From NCBI RefSeq assembly GCF_005860805.1, contig NZ_VCEJ01000004.1, forward strand, positions 1,798,001-1,862,000: 64,000 bases of DNA, given 5' to 3'. The DNA is from Dyadobacter luticola (lineage in GTDB: Bacteria > Bacteroidota > Bacteroidia > Cytophagales > Spirosomataceae). The notes under the pieces were generated by a model. That model was not told the origin of the DNA. It saw nothing but the letters and a program-made list of their open reading frames with translations, and did no database searches. The position numbers and the translations under genes are program-made. Shown here piece after piece: positions 41,547 through 50,539 of this stretch; the stretch's first letter is position 1, and each line of letters begins with the position of its first letter.

Positions 41547-43526
41547 CTTATTAATAATTAGGTGGCGGAGCTCAGAATCTTCGGCAATCCGATTGATCTC
41601 ACTCTCCGCAATTCGTTCAACATCCTGCTTGATTTGCCGATAATTATGTTGGACAATGGATGAGTCAACCTTTCTAACTGTGGGTAATTCGGACTGATAA
41701 TTATTACCAGCGAATGGATTTTCCGTATTTGTAAATTGTGAGTGAAATCCTTTTAAATCAATCCGCTCATTGGGATTGTCAGCAACAAAACCTACAAATT
41801 CGCCAGAGCTTAAGGACGATATAGTCGAGGGTGGAATCGCAGCATCAAGCTGCTGAGACTTGCTGACCGAAGTATCGGTTCTATTGATAGACAAACTTGT
41901 TCGTCCCTGCAGGATTTTACCAAATCGTTCCGACAGTTGCTTCGCGGTTTCCCCACTCACTTGCCCACTAATAATGTTACCAGTGATATTCATAATTACT
42001 TCTGCGTAGTCTTTCCCATAATCTTTTTTCAGCTGGCTGAAATCCTGGATACCAATTGTCGTTGCGACTTTGTTGGACCTGGCGGTAGCTATAAGCGTAT
42101 CCATACTGTTGAGGTATATAGTAGGGAACTCGTCGAAAATCAAGCTGCTTTTAGATTTATTGGGCTGGTTTACCAGCTTGACTAATCGGGTGATATACAG
42201 GGACAGTACTGCTCCGTAGACCTGTATTTTCTGCGGGTTGTTACCCATGCAGACAATTTTTGGAGCGTCAGGATCATTGATATCCATGGTGAAATCATTG
42301 CCTGATAACACATAGTAAAGCTGCGGCGATGCCAGGCGTGCGAGGGCAATTTTCGTAGATCCGATCTGGCCTTCGAGCTGTTGCATTGCCTCATTTTCGT
42401 ATGCAGTAATGAAAGGATTGATCAATACTTCAATCTCACTATCCGCCCGTAGGATCGTAAAGAGACGGTCGTAATCTAACTGCATAAGCTCGATGACATG
42501 AGGCAAAGAACAGAATTCGCCGTCACGATAACGGCACAAAAACCAGATGACCGCTGTCATAAAGTTGATAGACGATTCGACAAAGAAATCGCCTTGGCGC
42601 TTGATCCATTCCCGGTTCAATCCCATCAAAATAGTGCGTGCTGATTCAACTGCATCGGTGATGTCAAACATGCTCTCAGGACTCAATGGGTTGCACCTAT
42701 GGCTACGTGACAGATCATCGAAATTGATTGTATAAAAAGCCGGCTCGGTCGGAAAACTAGACTTGTGTTTGATCCACGCATTGTATGCTAGCAGGGTCAA
42801 ATCACTGTATTTGAAATCGTAGACAAACATGGAAAAGCCTTTTTCGATGTGTTGAGCGATCACATGCCGAAAAACAAAAAATGTCTTTCCAGACCCTGGC
42901 GATCCGCTAACCAACACCCCCCGAAAGGGATTAATGATATTGATCCAGCTCTGCCGTCTTTTGCCCTTGTGACGGTATTCTGCCGGAAGGTTGATCGAGT
43001 ATTCGTTTTCTAGAAGTTGTTCAAATTGCGGAAAACTTTCATTGTCTTTATTAAAAATGTCGCTGCTCAAACGGGCCGTAATCAGTCGCGAAAACTGGCT
43101 GCCTCCTGACAATATCAGCAGAAAACCAATCGCGGTGCTAATCATATATAGAACTGATTTCAACTGCACCTCCACAGCTGTTTTAAGTATGATCACACTT
43201 AATAAATAGACGGCCAGCCCAGACAAAACCTTGATCAATGCAGGCTTAGCACGAATATCTTCGCCCTTTTTTCCTTTCACTCCAACAAGCGAAATGATTA
43301 AAAAAATGAGCGCAAGAATCTTCGTTTTGCCAAATGATGAGAAAAGTCCTGCGGCCAAAATTTTATCCAAAATCCGATCGGAGATCGAATATGTCAGATG
43401 CCAGTGTTGAAAAGCCTGGTAGCAGAAATAGTAAAAATGCAATGCAAGAATTAGTATGCTGATCATGCGCGTCATGTCAGTTATTTTGCGAAGACTTATG
43501 TCATTTTCGCCAGTGTTGGATGCCAT
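41535..43526 (-). CDS. Type IV coupling ATPase (VirD4/TraG-like, YWFCY family)
   Basis: A 663-residue protein that links the relaxosome to the mating channel. The N-terminus has membrane helices and HFYYFCYQAFQHW, the YWFCY-type segment of Bacteroidota coupling proteins. Walker A is VSGSPGSGKTFF near residue 207; Walker B is SSLIFDEFPTIYL near residue 468. The gene follows the relaxase gene by 12 bases on the same strand, which is the usual order. It is required for conjugal DNA transfer. Confidence 0.93.
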   Translation of the reverse strand: MASNTGENDISLRKITDMTRMISILILALHFYYFCYQAFQHWHLTYSISDRILDKILAAGLFSSFGKTKILALIFLIISLVGVKGKKGEDIRAKPALIKVLSGLAVYLLSVIILKTAVEVQLKSVLYMISTAIGFLLILSGGSQFSRLITARLSSDIFNKDNESFPQFEQLLENEYSINLPAEYRHKGKRRQSWINIINPFRGVLVSGSPGSGKTFFVFRHVIAQHIEKGFSMFVYDFKYSDLTLLAYNAWIKHKSSFPTEPAFYTINFDDLSRSHRCNPLSPESMFDITDAVESARTILMGLNREWIKRQGDFFVESSINFMTAVIWFLCRYRDGEFCSLPHVIELMQLDYDRLFTILRADSEIEVLINPFITAYENEAMQQLEGQIGSTKIALARLASPQLYYVLSGNDFTMDINDPDAPKIVCMGNNPQKIQVYGAVLSLYITRLVKLVNQPNKSKSSLIFDEFPTIYLNSMDTLIATARSNKVATTIGIQDFSQLKKDYGKDYAEVIMNITGNIISGQVSGETAKQLSERFGKILQGRTSLSINRTDTSVSKSQQLDAAIPPSTISSLSSGEFVGFVADNPNERIDLKGFHSQFTNTENPFAGNNYQSELPTVRKVDSSIVQHNYRQIKQDVERIAESEINRIAEDSELRHLIINKAKN

Positions 43527-43538
43527 GTTGGAAGTCGT

Positions 43539-44831
43539 TTAGAGTGATTGAGAAAAGCCCTTTTTCTTTTTTCGCTTGTTGCCACGAAGACTCGAAGGCG
43601 TAAAACCATCTTGTTTTACAGGGTCAAAAAGTGAATCTTGTTCGTTCTGGATTGCCTTATCGCTTCCCTGATCTGTGGCAATCACTGCAACATTTCGGGA
43701 GTTTACAATCTGACCTTGGCGAGTTGATTCGCTTCCTATTTGCTGAGACTGCAAACCCTGGCTAAGGGCCAGAGCATCCAAGCTCACACAGCGTTCCTGG
43801 ATGGCCTTCGCACTGTAATTCTTCCCGAGAGAACTCCCGTTAAATACTGCCTTTGAGCGGTGATCAACATAGGTTATACCATACATCAGACCGGTTTCAT
43901 TCTTTCTGAGGATGGTGTCGATTCCATCTCGTTCGAGAATATTTATTAGGCGATCCAGTGTTACATTCGACTTTCCATACAGTGTGAAATCAATCGCGTT
44001 TTTGACTCTTAGCTTGTCTGTTTGCCGCAATTGATCGTTAGCTTCAAACCTGTCAAGCAGGTATTTTAATGTCGGTTTTTGATGAAAGTCGCTAGCCTTT
44101 ATAGGCACACCGACCCGTTCGCCCTTTGCATTCAGCAGCCGGTAGTGAAGCCCACCTTTCTTGAAAGTTCTGGACTCTTCATTTCCGCGATCTGCCGCCA
44201 CATTGTAGCGGTTCAAGACGGCATTTAGCTCGGGAATGGAAGTGAATTTATATTTGCCGATAACTCCAGAAAGCACGTTTGAAATTGCCCTTTTGGTCTC
44301 AACCTTGCCATAATTCGCGCCGACCAAAGCAGGTTTCAAATGTTCAGATTGCTGTTGCTTTTTGCTTGAAGCCTTCACCAAATAGAAGTCGTTTTCAATC
44401 TCTTTCCTGGCCCTTTCTGATTGGTTACGCCCGATGTTTTGCGTTTCAATCCGGCTTCCATCATGTGCAACTTTCACGGAGACGATGTGGATATGGGGAT
44501 GACCGGCATCATGATGTTGGTATACTAAAAACGGCTGGTCACCGAACCCAATCTTCTCCATATAGGATTGCGAAATCTCCTTCAATAGAGACTTCGAGTG
44601 CTGTTCAGACGGATCAAAATTTAGGGAAATATGAACGCTATTTCGTACCACATTGGTGTTCAACGCAGCCAGTTTTAAGAGCATATTTAGACGCTGTTGC
44701 TCGCTCAGATTGGCGGCATCATCCGGGTAGTTTCCGGCCATAATACACTCTGCCAGGCCCTCCTTTAACTTATTCTCATTGTAGTAAAAAGTACTGCGGA
44801 TCGACGCTCCCGTCTTTATGATTGCAACCAT
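43539..44831 (-). CDS. MobA-type relaxase
   Basis: A 430-residue relaxase/mobilization nuclease. The N-terminal KTGASIRSTFYYNENKLKEG contains the tyrosine region expected to attack oriT DNA, and YQHHDAGHPHIHIVSVKV (about residues 104-121) is the histidine-rich metal motif of the MOB-P family. The C-terminal third is low-complexity and Lys-rich (RGNKRKKKKGFSQSL). It overlaps the MobC gene by 16 bases. It should nick at oriT; the palindrome at 45281-45320 is the candidate site. Confidence 0.93.
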   Translation of the reverse strand: MVAIIKTGASIRSTFYYNENKLKEGLAECIMAGNYPDDAANLSEQQRLNMLLKLAALNTNVVRNSVHISLNFDPSEQHSKSLLKEISQSYMEKIGFGDQPFLVYQHHDAGHPHIHIVSVKVAHDGSRIETQNIGRNQSERARKEIENDFYLVKASSKKQQQSEHLKPALVGANYGKVETKRAISNVLSGVIGKYKFTSIPELNAVLNRYNVAADRGNEESRTFKKGGLHYRLLNAKGERVGVPIKASDFHQKPTLKYLLDRFEANDQLRQTDKLRVKNAIDFTLYGKSNVTLDRLINILERDGIDTILRKNETGLMYGITYVDHRSKAVFNGSSLGKNYSAKAIQERCVSLDALALSQGLQSQQIGSESTRQGQIVNSRNVAVIATDQGSDKAIQNEQDSLFDPVKQDGFTPSSLRGNKRKKKKGFSQSL

Positions 44832-45235
44832 ATTTTCGAGGCTTTACTGATGTAAATATTGATCTCATTCACCAGCTCGATCAGGCGATTTTTATCACCC
44901 TCGTAGGTTTCCAACCAGCTGCTGAAGTCAGCAATTTTAGATAGTGCATGTAGCCGTTTGACGGCTTGATTGAGGTTATTTCCAGCCGTACTCAGATCGC
45001 GACGGAGGCGCGTCAGTTCAACCATCACCTCGTCAAATAACTGATTCCGGTGGTTGACGATAACCGGCTCGGAAAGCAATACTTTCCTTGCGTACTCGCT
45101 TGTCCTCCGGCATGTTGTTCTTTGCACTTTCCGAAGAAGCTGCTGAAACTCATCTGGCGTTAAGCGGACATTCAGCATCTTGATTCGATTGTTGTTGTCT
45201 TTCTTCATCACACTATCATTTTCACGTTTCGACAT
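44816..45235 (-). CDS. MobC-like relaxosome accessory protein
   Basis: A 139-residue DNA-binding accessory protein with an N-terminal ribbon-helix-helix (MLNVRLTPDEFQQLLRKVQ) and a C-terminal helical part with NLNQAVKRLHAL, the conserved signature of MobC proteins that help the relaxase open oriT. It is the first gene of the mobilization operon, and its upstream gap holds a bipartite palindrome. Confidence 0.88.
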   Translation of the reverse strand: MSKRENDSVMKKDNNNRIKMLNVRLTPDEFQQLLRKVQRTTCRRTSEYARKVLLSEPVIVNHRNQLFDEVMVELTRLRRDLSTAGNNLNQAVKRLHALSKIADFSSWLETYEGDKNRLIELVNEINIYISKASKIWLQS

Positions 45236-45280
45236 TCATTTTTCATTCAATCCCGCCAACGACTCCGGAGTGTTTAAGCG

Positions 45281-45320
45281 GGCCAGATCCTTAGTTTGTA
45301 AAACAAACTGACATCTGGCC
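45281..45320. other. Bipartite palindrome, candidate oriT
   Basis: GGCCAGAT (45281-45288) is inverted as ATCTGGCC (45313-45320), and inside it AGTTTGT (45293-45299), AAA, ACAAACT (45303-45309) form a second stem. An outer CCCGC/GCGGG pair (45252-45256 with 45278-45282) lies beside it. The element is 46 bases before the MobC start, the usual position of oriT in Bacteroidota mobilizable elements. No T run follows, so a simple terminator is less likely. Confidence 0.55.
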
Positions 45321-45406
45321 GATTGCGGATAAGAGGCAATCATTTCAGCCTTTTGACAAGTCGCCGTTGATATTTTCTTCAATGAAGAACTTCAATGTTA
45401 GCGGAG

Positions 45407-46288
45407 TCAGGTGATGCTGATCAGCCAATCGTTGAGATCATTGAAGCCGTCATATAGCAAGCTGGCGTCGTTGTACTTTTCACTGATCGCTTTCGCCGCC
45501 GCACTGCATCTGATACCCGCTTTGTCCCGATCGAGGTAAAGGTTAATTTGCTCATGACGTTCGAGAAACGGGCGCGACCTTTCAAAGAGGGAAATGGAAT
45601 TCAGGACTACATGGTTTTCGGGAACTTCGACCGTCTGGGTCATGATGGTCTTGTACGATAAAAAATCAAACATCCCTTCGAACACTGAGACAGTCGTGGC
45701 ACCAACATCAATGGTGGTTATGTCTTTCGGACTGCTCGCAAGCTTTGTAAATGAGTTGCGCAGCTCGTAACCACCTGAATCATTCTGCAAGCCCAAGGCA
45801 AAATTCCTCCGGTCACCGACTCGGTAATTCACCTGCCTGCAATATCGCTTGGCTATTTCTTCAAACACACATCTTGACGAGATGTAACTGATTAGCGATT
45901 CACTGCTTAAAGTCGCCGTCGATAAAATTTCCAGTGGACTTTTAGTAACATGCATCACCCTTGGAACAGGTCTCGGTCGTGGCTTGTGAAAGGATAGATA
46001 ATCCGAAAATAGATTGACCACTTCGCGGACGGTACACTGATAAAACAGTATTGCAAAATCGACAAGGTTCCCACCGCTACCCAGCCCATGATCATACCAT
46101 CGATTAAGATTTCTGTTGACCTTGAATGAGGCAGTTCGCTCACTTCTAAATGGCGAAAAATACCAATGGTCGACATTTCTGATTTTGTCTGGCTCGAACC
46201 CGAGCTCCAATAAATAATCCACAATGTCCAGTTCCTTGATTTGGGCCAAGGTCAAAAGCCCACCATTTCCCCTCGTTCTTTCCCTCAT
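45407..46288 (-). CDS. DNA primase-like protein (CHC2-like fold + Toprim)
   Basis: A 293-residue protein. The N-terminal part keeps the primase zinc-binding-domain shape (HWYFSPFRSERTASFKVNR and WYDHGLGSGGNLVDFA, residues about 42-91) but lacks the CHC2 cysteines. A Toprim domain follows with FEGMFDFLSY (about residue 200) and the acidic LYLDRDKAG near 255. Such truncated primases are common beside relaxase genes in Bacteroidota elements and probably prime the complementary strand after transfer. Confidence 0.85.
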   Translation of the reverse strand: MRERTRGNGGLLTLAQIKELDIVDYLLELGFEPDKIRNVDHWYFSPFRSERTASFKVNRNLNRWYDHGLGSGGNLVDFAILFYQCTVREVVNLFSDYLSFHKPRPRPVPRVMHVTKSPLEILSTATLSSESLISYISSRCVFEEIAKRYCRQVNYRVGDRRNFALGLQNDSGGYELRNSFTKLASSPKDITTIDVGATTVSVFEGMFDFLSYKTIMTQTVEVPENHVVLNSISLFERSRPFLERHEQINLYLDRDKAGIRCSAAAKAISEKYNDASLLYDGFNDLNDWLISIT

Positions 46289-46426
46289 TTTGCTCAGTGT
46301 TTTGTTTCGTGACAGCGAAAGTAAGGAGCTTGAAAGTCAGACACCTATCCTAGGTAAATTCTCCTTAGGATCGTTTCAAGGGCAATTGGTAGCTTTGTAC
46401 AGTTCCAATTCTAACTTAAAAAAGAC

Positions 46427-46705
46427 ATGATGAACGTGAAAGATTTGACCAGTGTGTATGATACCATCATGAGTATCCCCGGAATGAATGACCAAATCAA
46501 AATTGATTTGAAAATCAGCAGGCGGAATGTTTTGCTGCTGACCCAGGCAATTAGAAGGGCGCTTAGAATTCCTGGTGATGAAAGCAATCCCGACTTGATC
46601 GACATAGCTTCAAGTGAGTCGAAGGATGAACTGCTTGCCTTGTCAGCCGATTGTCTGCAAAAGTCTGGTCTAGTGGACTTGAATGACCGGCTCGCAAAGT
46701 TGTAA
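46427..46705 (+). CDS. Small helical protein of unknown function
   Basis: A 92-residue hydrophilic protein: an N-terminal DLTSVYDTIMSIPGMNDQIK segment, a middle NVLLLTQAIRRAL helix and a C-terminal ADCLQKSGLVDLNDRLAKL. It resembles small proteins seen in Bacteroidota mobile elements, but no function is known. It is divergent from the primase gene and not obviously co-transcribed with the next gene (180-base gap with no clear content). Confidence 0.6.
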   Translation: MMNVKDLTSVYDTIMSIPGMNDQIKIDLKISRRNVLLLTQAIRRALRIPGDESNPDLIDIASSESKDELLALSADCLQKSGLVDLNDRLAKL

Positions 46706-46884
46706 GAAATTTTCAAGTTATAAAGGCCACTCAGTCAGACGATAACATCTCGAACCAATATTTAGGTCTGCATAATTTCGTACAGCCACTTGAATTTAAG
46801 ACGCCATTTGGATATTTTTGGAATCATTCGATTGATACTTAAAATATCTCAACTGCTCATTCATCAACAAACCGACTTTTCGCT

Positions 46885-47430
46885 ATGACCACCAAATTCC
46901 CAATGACTACGCGAGAACTTTATCATAGCGTAGGACTTTCAACTTCTGACATTACCAAGATTGACGATCCAACATTTGTATGGGTGATTGCCACATTCGC
47001 TAAAAGGTTAGGCGAACCGCCGGCTGCATTTTCTGATTTCGGTTGCGCTCTTAATTTGGTTAAGCGTGTGAATGCATTTGTAGAAGGTGGAGTTGGGCTC
47101 AGGCCAATTTTAAAATCCTCAAACAAGCTCAAAACGGACAGGTACAAACGATTAGTTGACGTTGGCTTAACACCGTACATGATTAACTTTAACATTAATC
47201 GAAACGGCATTGAACTGGTAGATGACCTTGGCGCCGACCTTGATGAACTAAGTGTAGATAAGTTGATGCATAATTTGAATAGGATTGGCGGGACAGCGTC
47301 AGCTGATCTGGGCGATAATCTTCACGGGACATTTTGGGCACCTAATGGACACCTCGCAATCAAAAAGGCCAGAGTATTTAAAGCTGTATTAGATTCTTTA
47401 AAAGCCAAAGGACAAGTCGACCTTGTTTAA
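46885..47430 (+). CDS. Protein of unknown function (181 residues)
   Basis: A soluble mixed-fold protein with no recognised motif. Its central part (RYKRLVDVGLTPYMINFNIN then ELVDDLGADLDELSV) and a final Lys-rich helix (NGHLAIKKARVFKAVLDSLK) do not fit any family I can name. The start ATG at 46885 gives the full frame; an internal ATG after seven codons is possible. It stands alone between the small helical gene and a VOC gene. Confidence 0.55.
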   Translation: MTTKFPMTTRELYHSVGLSTSDITKIDDPTFVWVIATFAKRLGEPPAAFSDFGCALNLVKRVNAFVEGGVGLRPILKSSNKLKTDRYKRLVDVGLTPYMINFNINRNGIELVDDLGADLDELSVDKLMHNLNRIGGTASADLGDNLHGTFWAPNGHLAIKKARVFKAVLDSLKAKGQVDLV

Positions 47431-47492
47431 GACCAGAATTACCTTGCGGGACCAAAGTTGTAATTATTAGAAATAAACCGCTAAATCTAATT

Positions 47493-47882
47493 ATGAGCGC
47501 AGATATAAAACTGAACATTACACCGTTCCTGGTAGTCACCGATGCTTCGGACGCATCTGCTTTTTACGAAGCGGCATTTGATGCTGCTATGTTGGAAAAG
47601 TATACCAACGATGGTAGAACAAATGCGAGAATTGCAATAGGAAATGCAGACTTCTGGATTGGGGATGAGGAACCGGAATTTGACAATCTTAGTCCAGCAA
47701 CAATAGGAGGATCGCCTGTTCGAATGATTTTGACAACTTCCGATCCCGACACAATATTCGCCAATGCATTGAAGGCCGGAGCTACGCAAATTTGTCCTGT
47801 CACGGTTGAAGAAGATTGGAAGATTGGGAAGCTCAAAGATCCGTTTGGGCACATTTGGGAAATTGGATGTCCTCTTCACTAA
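47493..47882 (+). CDS. VOC/glyoxalase-fold protein
   Basis: A 129-residue protein of the vicinal oxygen chelate fold: paired beta-alpha-beta modules with ITPFLVVTDASDASAFYEAAF at the N-terminus and LKDPFGHIWEIGCPLH at the C-terminus, the latter carrying the metal-site His/Glu region typical of PhnB-like members. Its function is unknown. The DUF4385 gene follows after eight bases on the same strand. Confidence 0.85.
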   Translation: MSADIKLNITPFLVVTDASDASAFYEAAFDAAMLEKYTNDGRTNARIAIGNADFWIGDEEPEFDNLSPATIGGSPVRMILTTSDPDTIFANALKAGATQICPVTVEEDWKIGKLKDPFGHIWEIGCPLH

Positions 47883-47890
47883 AAAAGCGA

Positions 47891-48373
47891 ATGGCAGATA
47901 AACCCTCTTACCTGGATTTCAATAATCAAGCTTACGAGTGGAAGCCTGATATCGACTACAAAAAACAGCCGGAACTTTATCGGGTTGGCAAAGGTGAGCA
48001 AGGTGTATTGATATGTGAACCATACAAATCCGAAATAGGAACACATTGGCGATTCAAAACAAAGGCAATTGCCGAGGAAAGCAGCAACAAAATTTCCGAA
48101 CTGTTCCTAGCTTACATGGATCAACATGATTTTGTAGGCGCAGATATGGCACGCAAATATTTACAAATGGGATTTACCAGGGCGCGGCGTTACGCCAATT
48201 ATAAGGGAGGAAAGAAATACGATAAGGACAACGATTATGCACTTCTTAAAAAAGGCAGTGGGCAGCAAGAAAAAGCAGAAGCTGCTGCTGTATTCTATTC
48301 CAAGTGGAAGCAGGCAGAAAGTAATATCGAATATGCTCAGATGAAAAAAGACTGGAAAGCGAGGTTGGGCTGA
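47891..48373 (+). CDS. DUF4385-family protein
   Basis: A 160-residue basic protein of the DUF4385 family, recognised by PELYRVGKGEQGVLICEPYK and DFVGADMARKYLQMGFTRAR (middle part) followed by NYKGGKKYD. The family has no known function. ATG at 47891 is chosen over an open extension into the VOC gene. It is convergent with the Shango helicase gene, separated by 34 bases. Confidence 0.8.
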   Translation: MADKPSYLDFNNQAYEWKPDIDYKKQPELYRVGKGEQGVLICEPYKSEIGTHWRFKTKAIAEESSNKISELFLAYMDQHDFVGADMARKYLQMGFTRARRYANYKGGKKYDKDNDYALLKKGSGQQEKAEAAAVFYSKWKQAESNIEYAQMKKDWKARLG

Positions 48374-48407
48374 TCTCACTTACTTTTAGCTTCGAACGCT
48401 ATTTGAA

Positions 48408-50537
48408 TTAATTAATTCGAACAAGATTCACTCTTTTCAAAAATGACAATGTGTTTTCGAAATCATAGTATTTATTAATTAACAGTTCAACCTGATATTT
48501 AACCGGCAGATACTCGCCCCATTTCGAGAAAGCAATTGACGAAGGATTCGCCTCTAAGTCATCCGCAATGTGTGTGCGTAAATCAGGGAGAAGACCTACA
48601 GAGAGCTTGAAAATTGTAGGCAGCTCCTGTGAAAGTTCTCGGAATGTAAAACTGGTATCTGAATCTTCATACGCGAAATCTAAATTCAGCTTGCGGAAAA
48701 AGAAAGCCAAGGTTCTGTTTACGAGCGTGCTTTGAAATGCGTATAGCTGTACAACATTGTCTTTATATAGAACCGGTCTGTCGTCTTCGAGGCATTCGAT
48801 GGTAAATCCGGAAAAGTCCCTACGCAACTGGCGTAACGCCTCCGAAGCATCATCAACCATTCCACTTGGCTCGCGCTTTTCAAATAAAACTTCCAACATC
48901 CTTTCGCGAATCTTTGAATGCACTGCACCGCCACTTCCGGAAAATACTGGCTTTTTACCGTCGCTCGCTGGTACTACACTGATTTTCGCGGCCTTATGAT
49001 CAATGTCAATGATCTTCCAGATTTTGGCAGCCAACAGAATATTTTCGTTTACTTCCAACTGAGGAGAAAAAGGCATTTCTCCAATCGGCCTTTCCTGGTG
49101 AAGAATTTTGTACGCAGGCTCAGTTTTGAATACAGTGTAAAAATCTTTTGAATTCACAACATATTCACCGTCTACGCCGATAATCAACTGCCCATTGATT
49201 TGCTCCAACATCTCAGTTTTCAAGAGCCAATTGACAATATCTTTAAGTTCGTGTGCTTCGATATCTAAGAATGCATGATTTGTACGGATATTCGACCAGA
49301 GCTTAGCGAAATCACATTCAGAAAATTGTTTAACATAAGCCAGCACCTGGTGAAGAAGAATATCGTACGGTTTAATTGCTGGCCTCAATGGCTCGATGTA
49401 CCCTTCTCCAAATAAGTCAAGACATGCCAAAGTCTGCAGCAATGACCAGGGGTTCGTCGCATAAAAAAGAAGCTTGCTCTTTTCCCCTTCCCGTCGCCCG
49501 CTTCTTCCAAGTCTTTGTACAAGTGAAGAAATCGAATGGACTGAATCGATCTGCACAACCATATCCACGGAACCAATATCAATCCCTAGTTCTAGCGTTG
49601 AAGTGCAGGCAATGGAAAATGGATATCTGACATTCGTCTTGGCGAATGTTTCGATGTATTCTCTTAGCTCTCTGTGAATGGAAGAATGATGCGAAAAATA
49701 ATAAGGATGCCCCTTCACGCTCTCAGATCGCTTTTTAAGCTTGACGGCCACTTCTTCACACCGGCTTCTGCTATTAGGAAAAATTAAGACTTTCTGATCT
49801 TTGGTCTCGAGATAAAGATTGTTCAGCAAATCGCTTGGCAAATCCGGCCCTACGGCAGCATAGTACCTAAGATTAACCTCTATTTCTTTCGCTGCCTTGT
49901 CAAGCAATATTTTTGTGTTTGCCTCATCCCCCGTCATACTTTTTACCAGACCATAATTGAGCTCTCCGATTGTTGCCGAAAGTCCAATTATCAATGCTTT
50001 TCCGACATTAAACGGTTTAAGTCGGGCAAGTATGGATTTGAGCTGGATTCCACGATCTGCACCAAGAAAAGAATGAATCTCATCAATGACAATGTAATTA
50101 ACCGCTCCGAATAGTTTTCGGACGTTTTGAGGTGCATTTGCGAGCATAGCTTCCAATGACTCGGGCGTGATAAGCAGAACGCCGCTGGGATCTTTGATAA
50201 GCTGCTCTTTCAAACTGCGGCTTGCTTCACCATGCCATTTTGTTACTCTTACATCCAAATACGAGCACAAATCTTCAATCCGCTGAAACTGATCATTGAT
50301 CAGCGCAATCAGCGGCGAAATGTAAATGACCTTAACACCTGACTGGCGGAAATCTACCTTAGATAAGATTGGCAGGAAGGCTGCTTCCGTTTTGCCGGAA
50401 GCAGTCCGAGAAGCTAAGATGACATGCTCATCGGACGAAAGAATTTTCTTAATTGCCGCTGCCTGTATTGGGCGTAAATATTCCCACCGCTTGTCGCGGA
50501 TGTATTTTCGGATAGGTTCAGAGAGTAGCTCAAACAC
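48408..50537 (-). CDS. sngC: Shango SngC: Lhr-like superfamily 2 helicase
   Basis: A 709-residue DEAD/DEAH-box helicase. Motif I is ASRTASGKT (residues 42-50), motif II DEIH (152-155), motif III SAT (187-189) and motif VI QRLGRSGRRE (341-350). A long C-terminal region follows, as in Lhr- and BrxHI-type helicases. It starts two bases after the ATPase gene stop. With the TerB-domain gene and BrxD-like ATPase it makes the three-gene Shango anti-phage system. Confidence 0.88.
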   Translation of the reverse strand: MFELLSEPIRKYIRDKRWEYLRPIQAAAIKKILSSDEHVILASRTASGKTEAAFLPILSKVDFRQSGVKVIYISPLIALINDQFQRIEDLCSYLDVRVTKWHGEASRSLKEQLIKDPSGVLLITPESLEAMLANAPQNVRKLFGAVNYIVIDEIHSFLGADRGIQLKSILARLKPFNVGKALIIGLSATIGELNYGLVKSMTGDEANTKILLDKAAKEIEVNLRYYAAVGPDLPSDLLNNLYLETKDQKVLIFPNSRSRCEEVAVKLKKRSESVKGHPYYFSHHSSIHRELREYIETFAKTNVRYPFSIACTSTLELGIDIGSVDMVVQIDSVHSISSLVQRLGRSGRREGEKSKLLFYATNPWSLLQTLACLDLFGEGYIEPLRPAIKPYDILLHQVLAYVKQFSECDFAKLWSNIRTNHAFLDIEAHELKDIVNWLLKTEMLEQINGQLIIGVDGEYVVNSKDFYTVFKTEPAYKILHQERPIGEMPFSPQLEVNENILLAAKIWKIIDIDHKAAKISVVPASDGKKPVFSGSGGAVHSKIRERMLEVLFEKREPSGMVDDASEALRQLRRDFSGFTIECLEDDRPVLYKDNVVQLYAFQSTLVNRTLAFFFRKLNLDFAYEDSDTSFTFRELSQELPTIFKLSVGLLPDLRTHIADDLEANPSSIAFSKWGEYLPVKYQVELLINKYYDFENTLSFLKRVNLVRIN

Positions 50538-50539
50538 GA

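Noticed and set aside
48405..48418. GAATTAATTAATTC palindrome at the sngC/DUF4385 junction
   Set aside because: A low-complexity A/T palindrome that includes the stop codon; likely chance.
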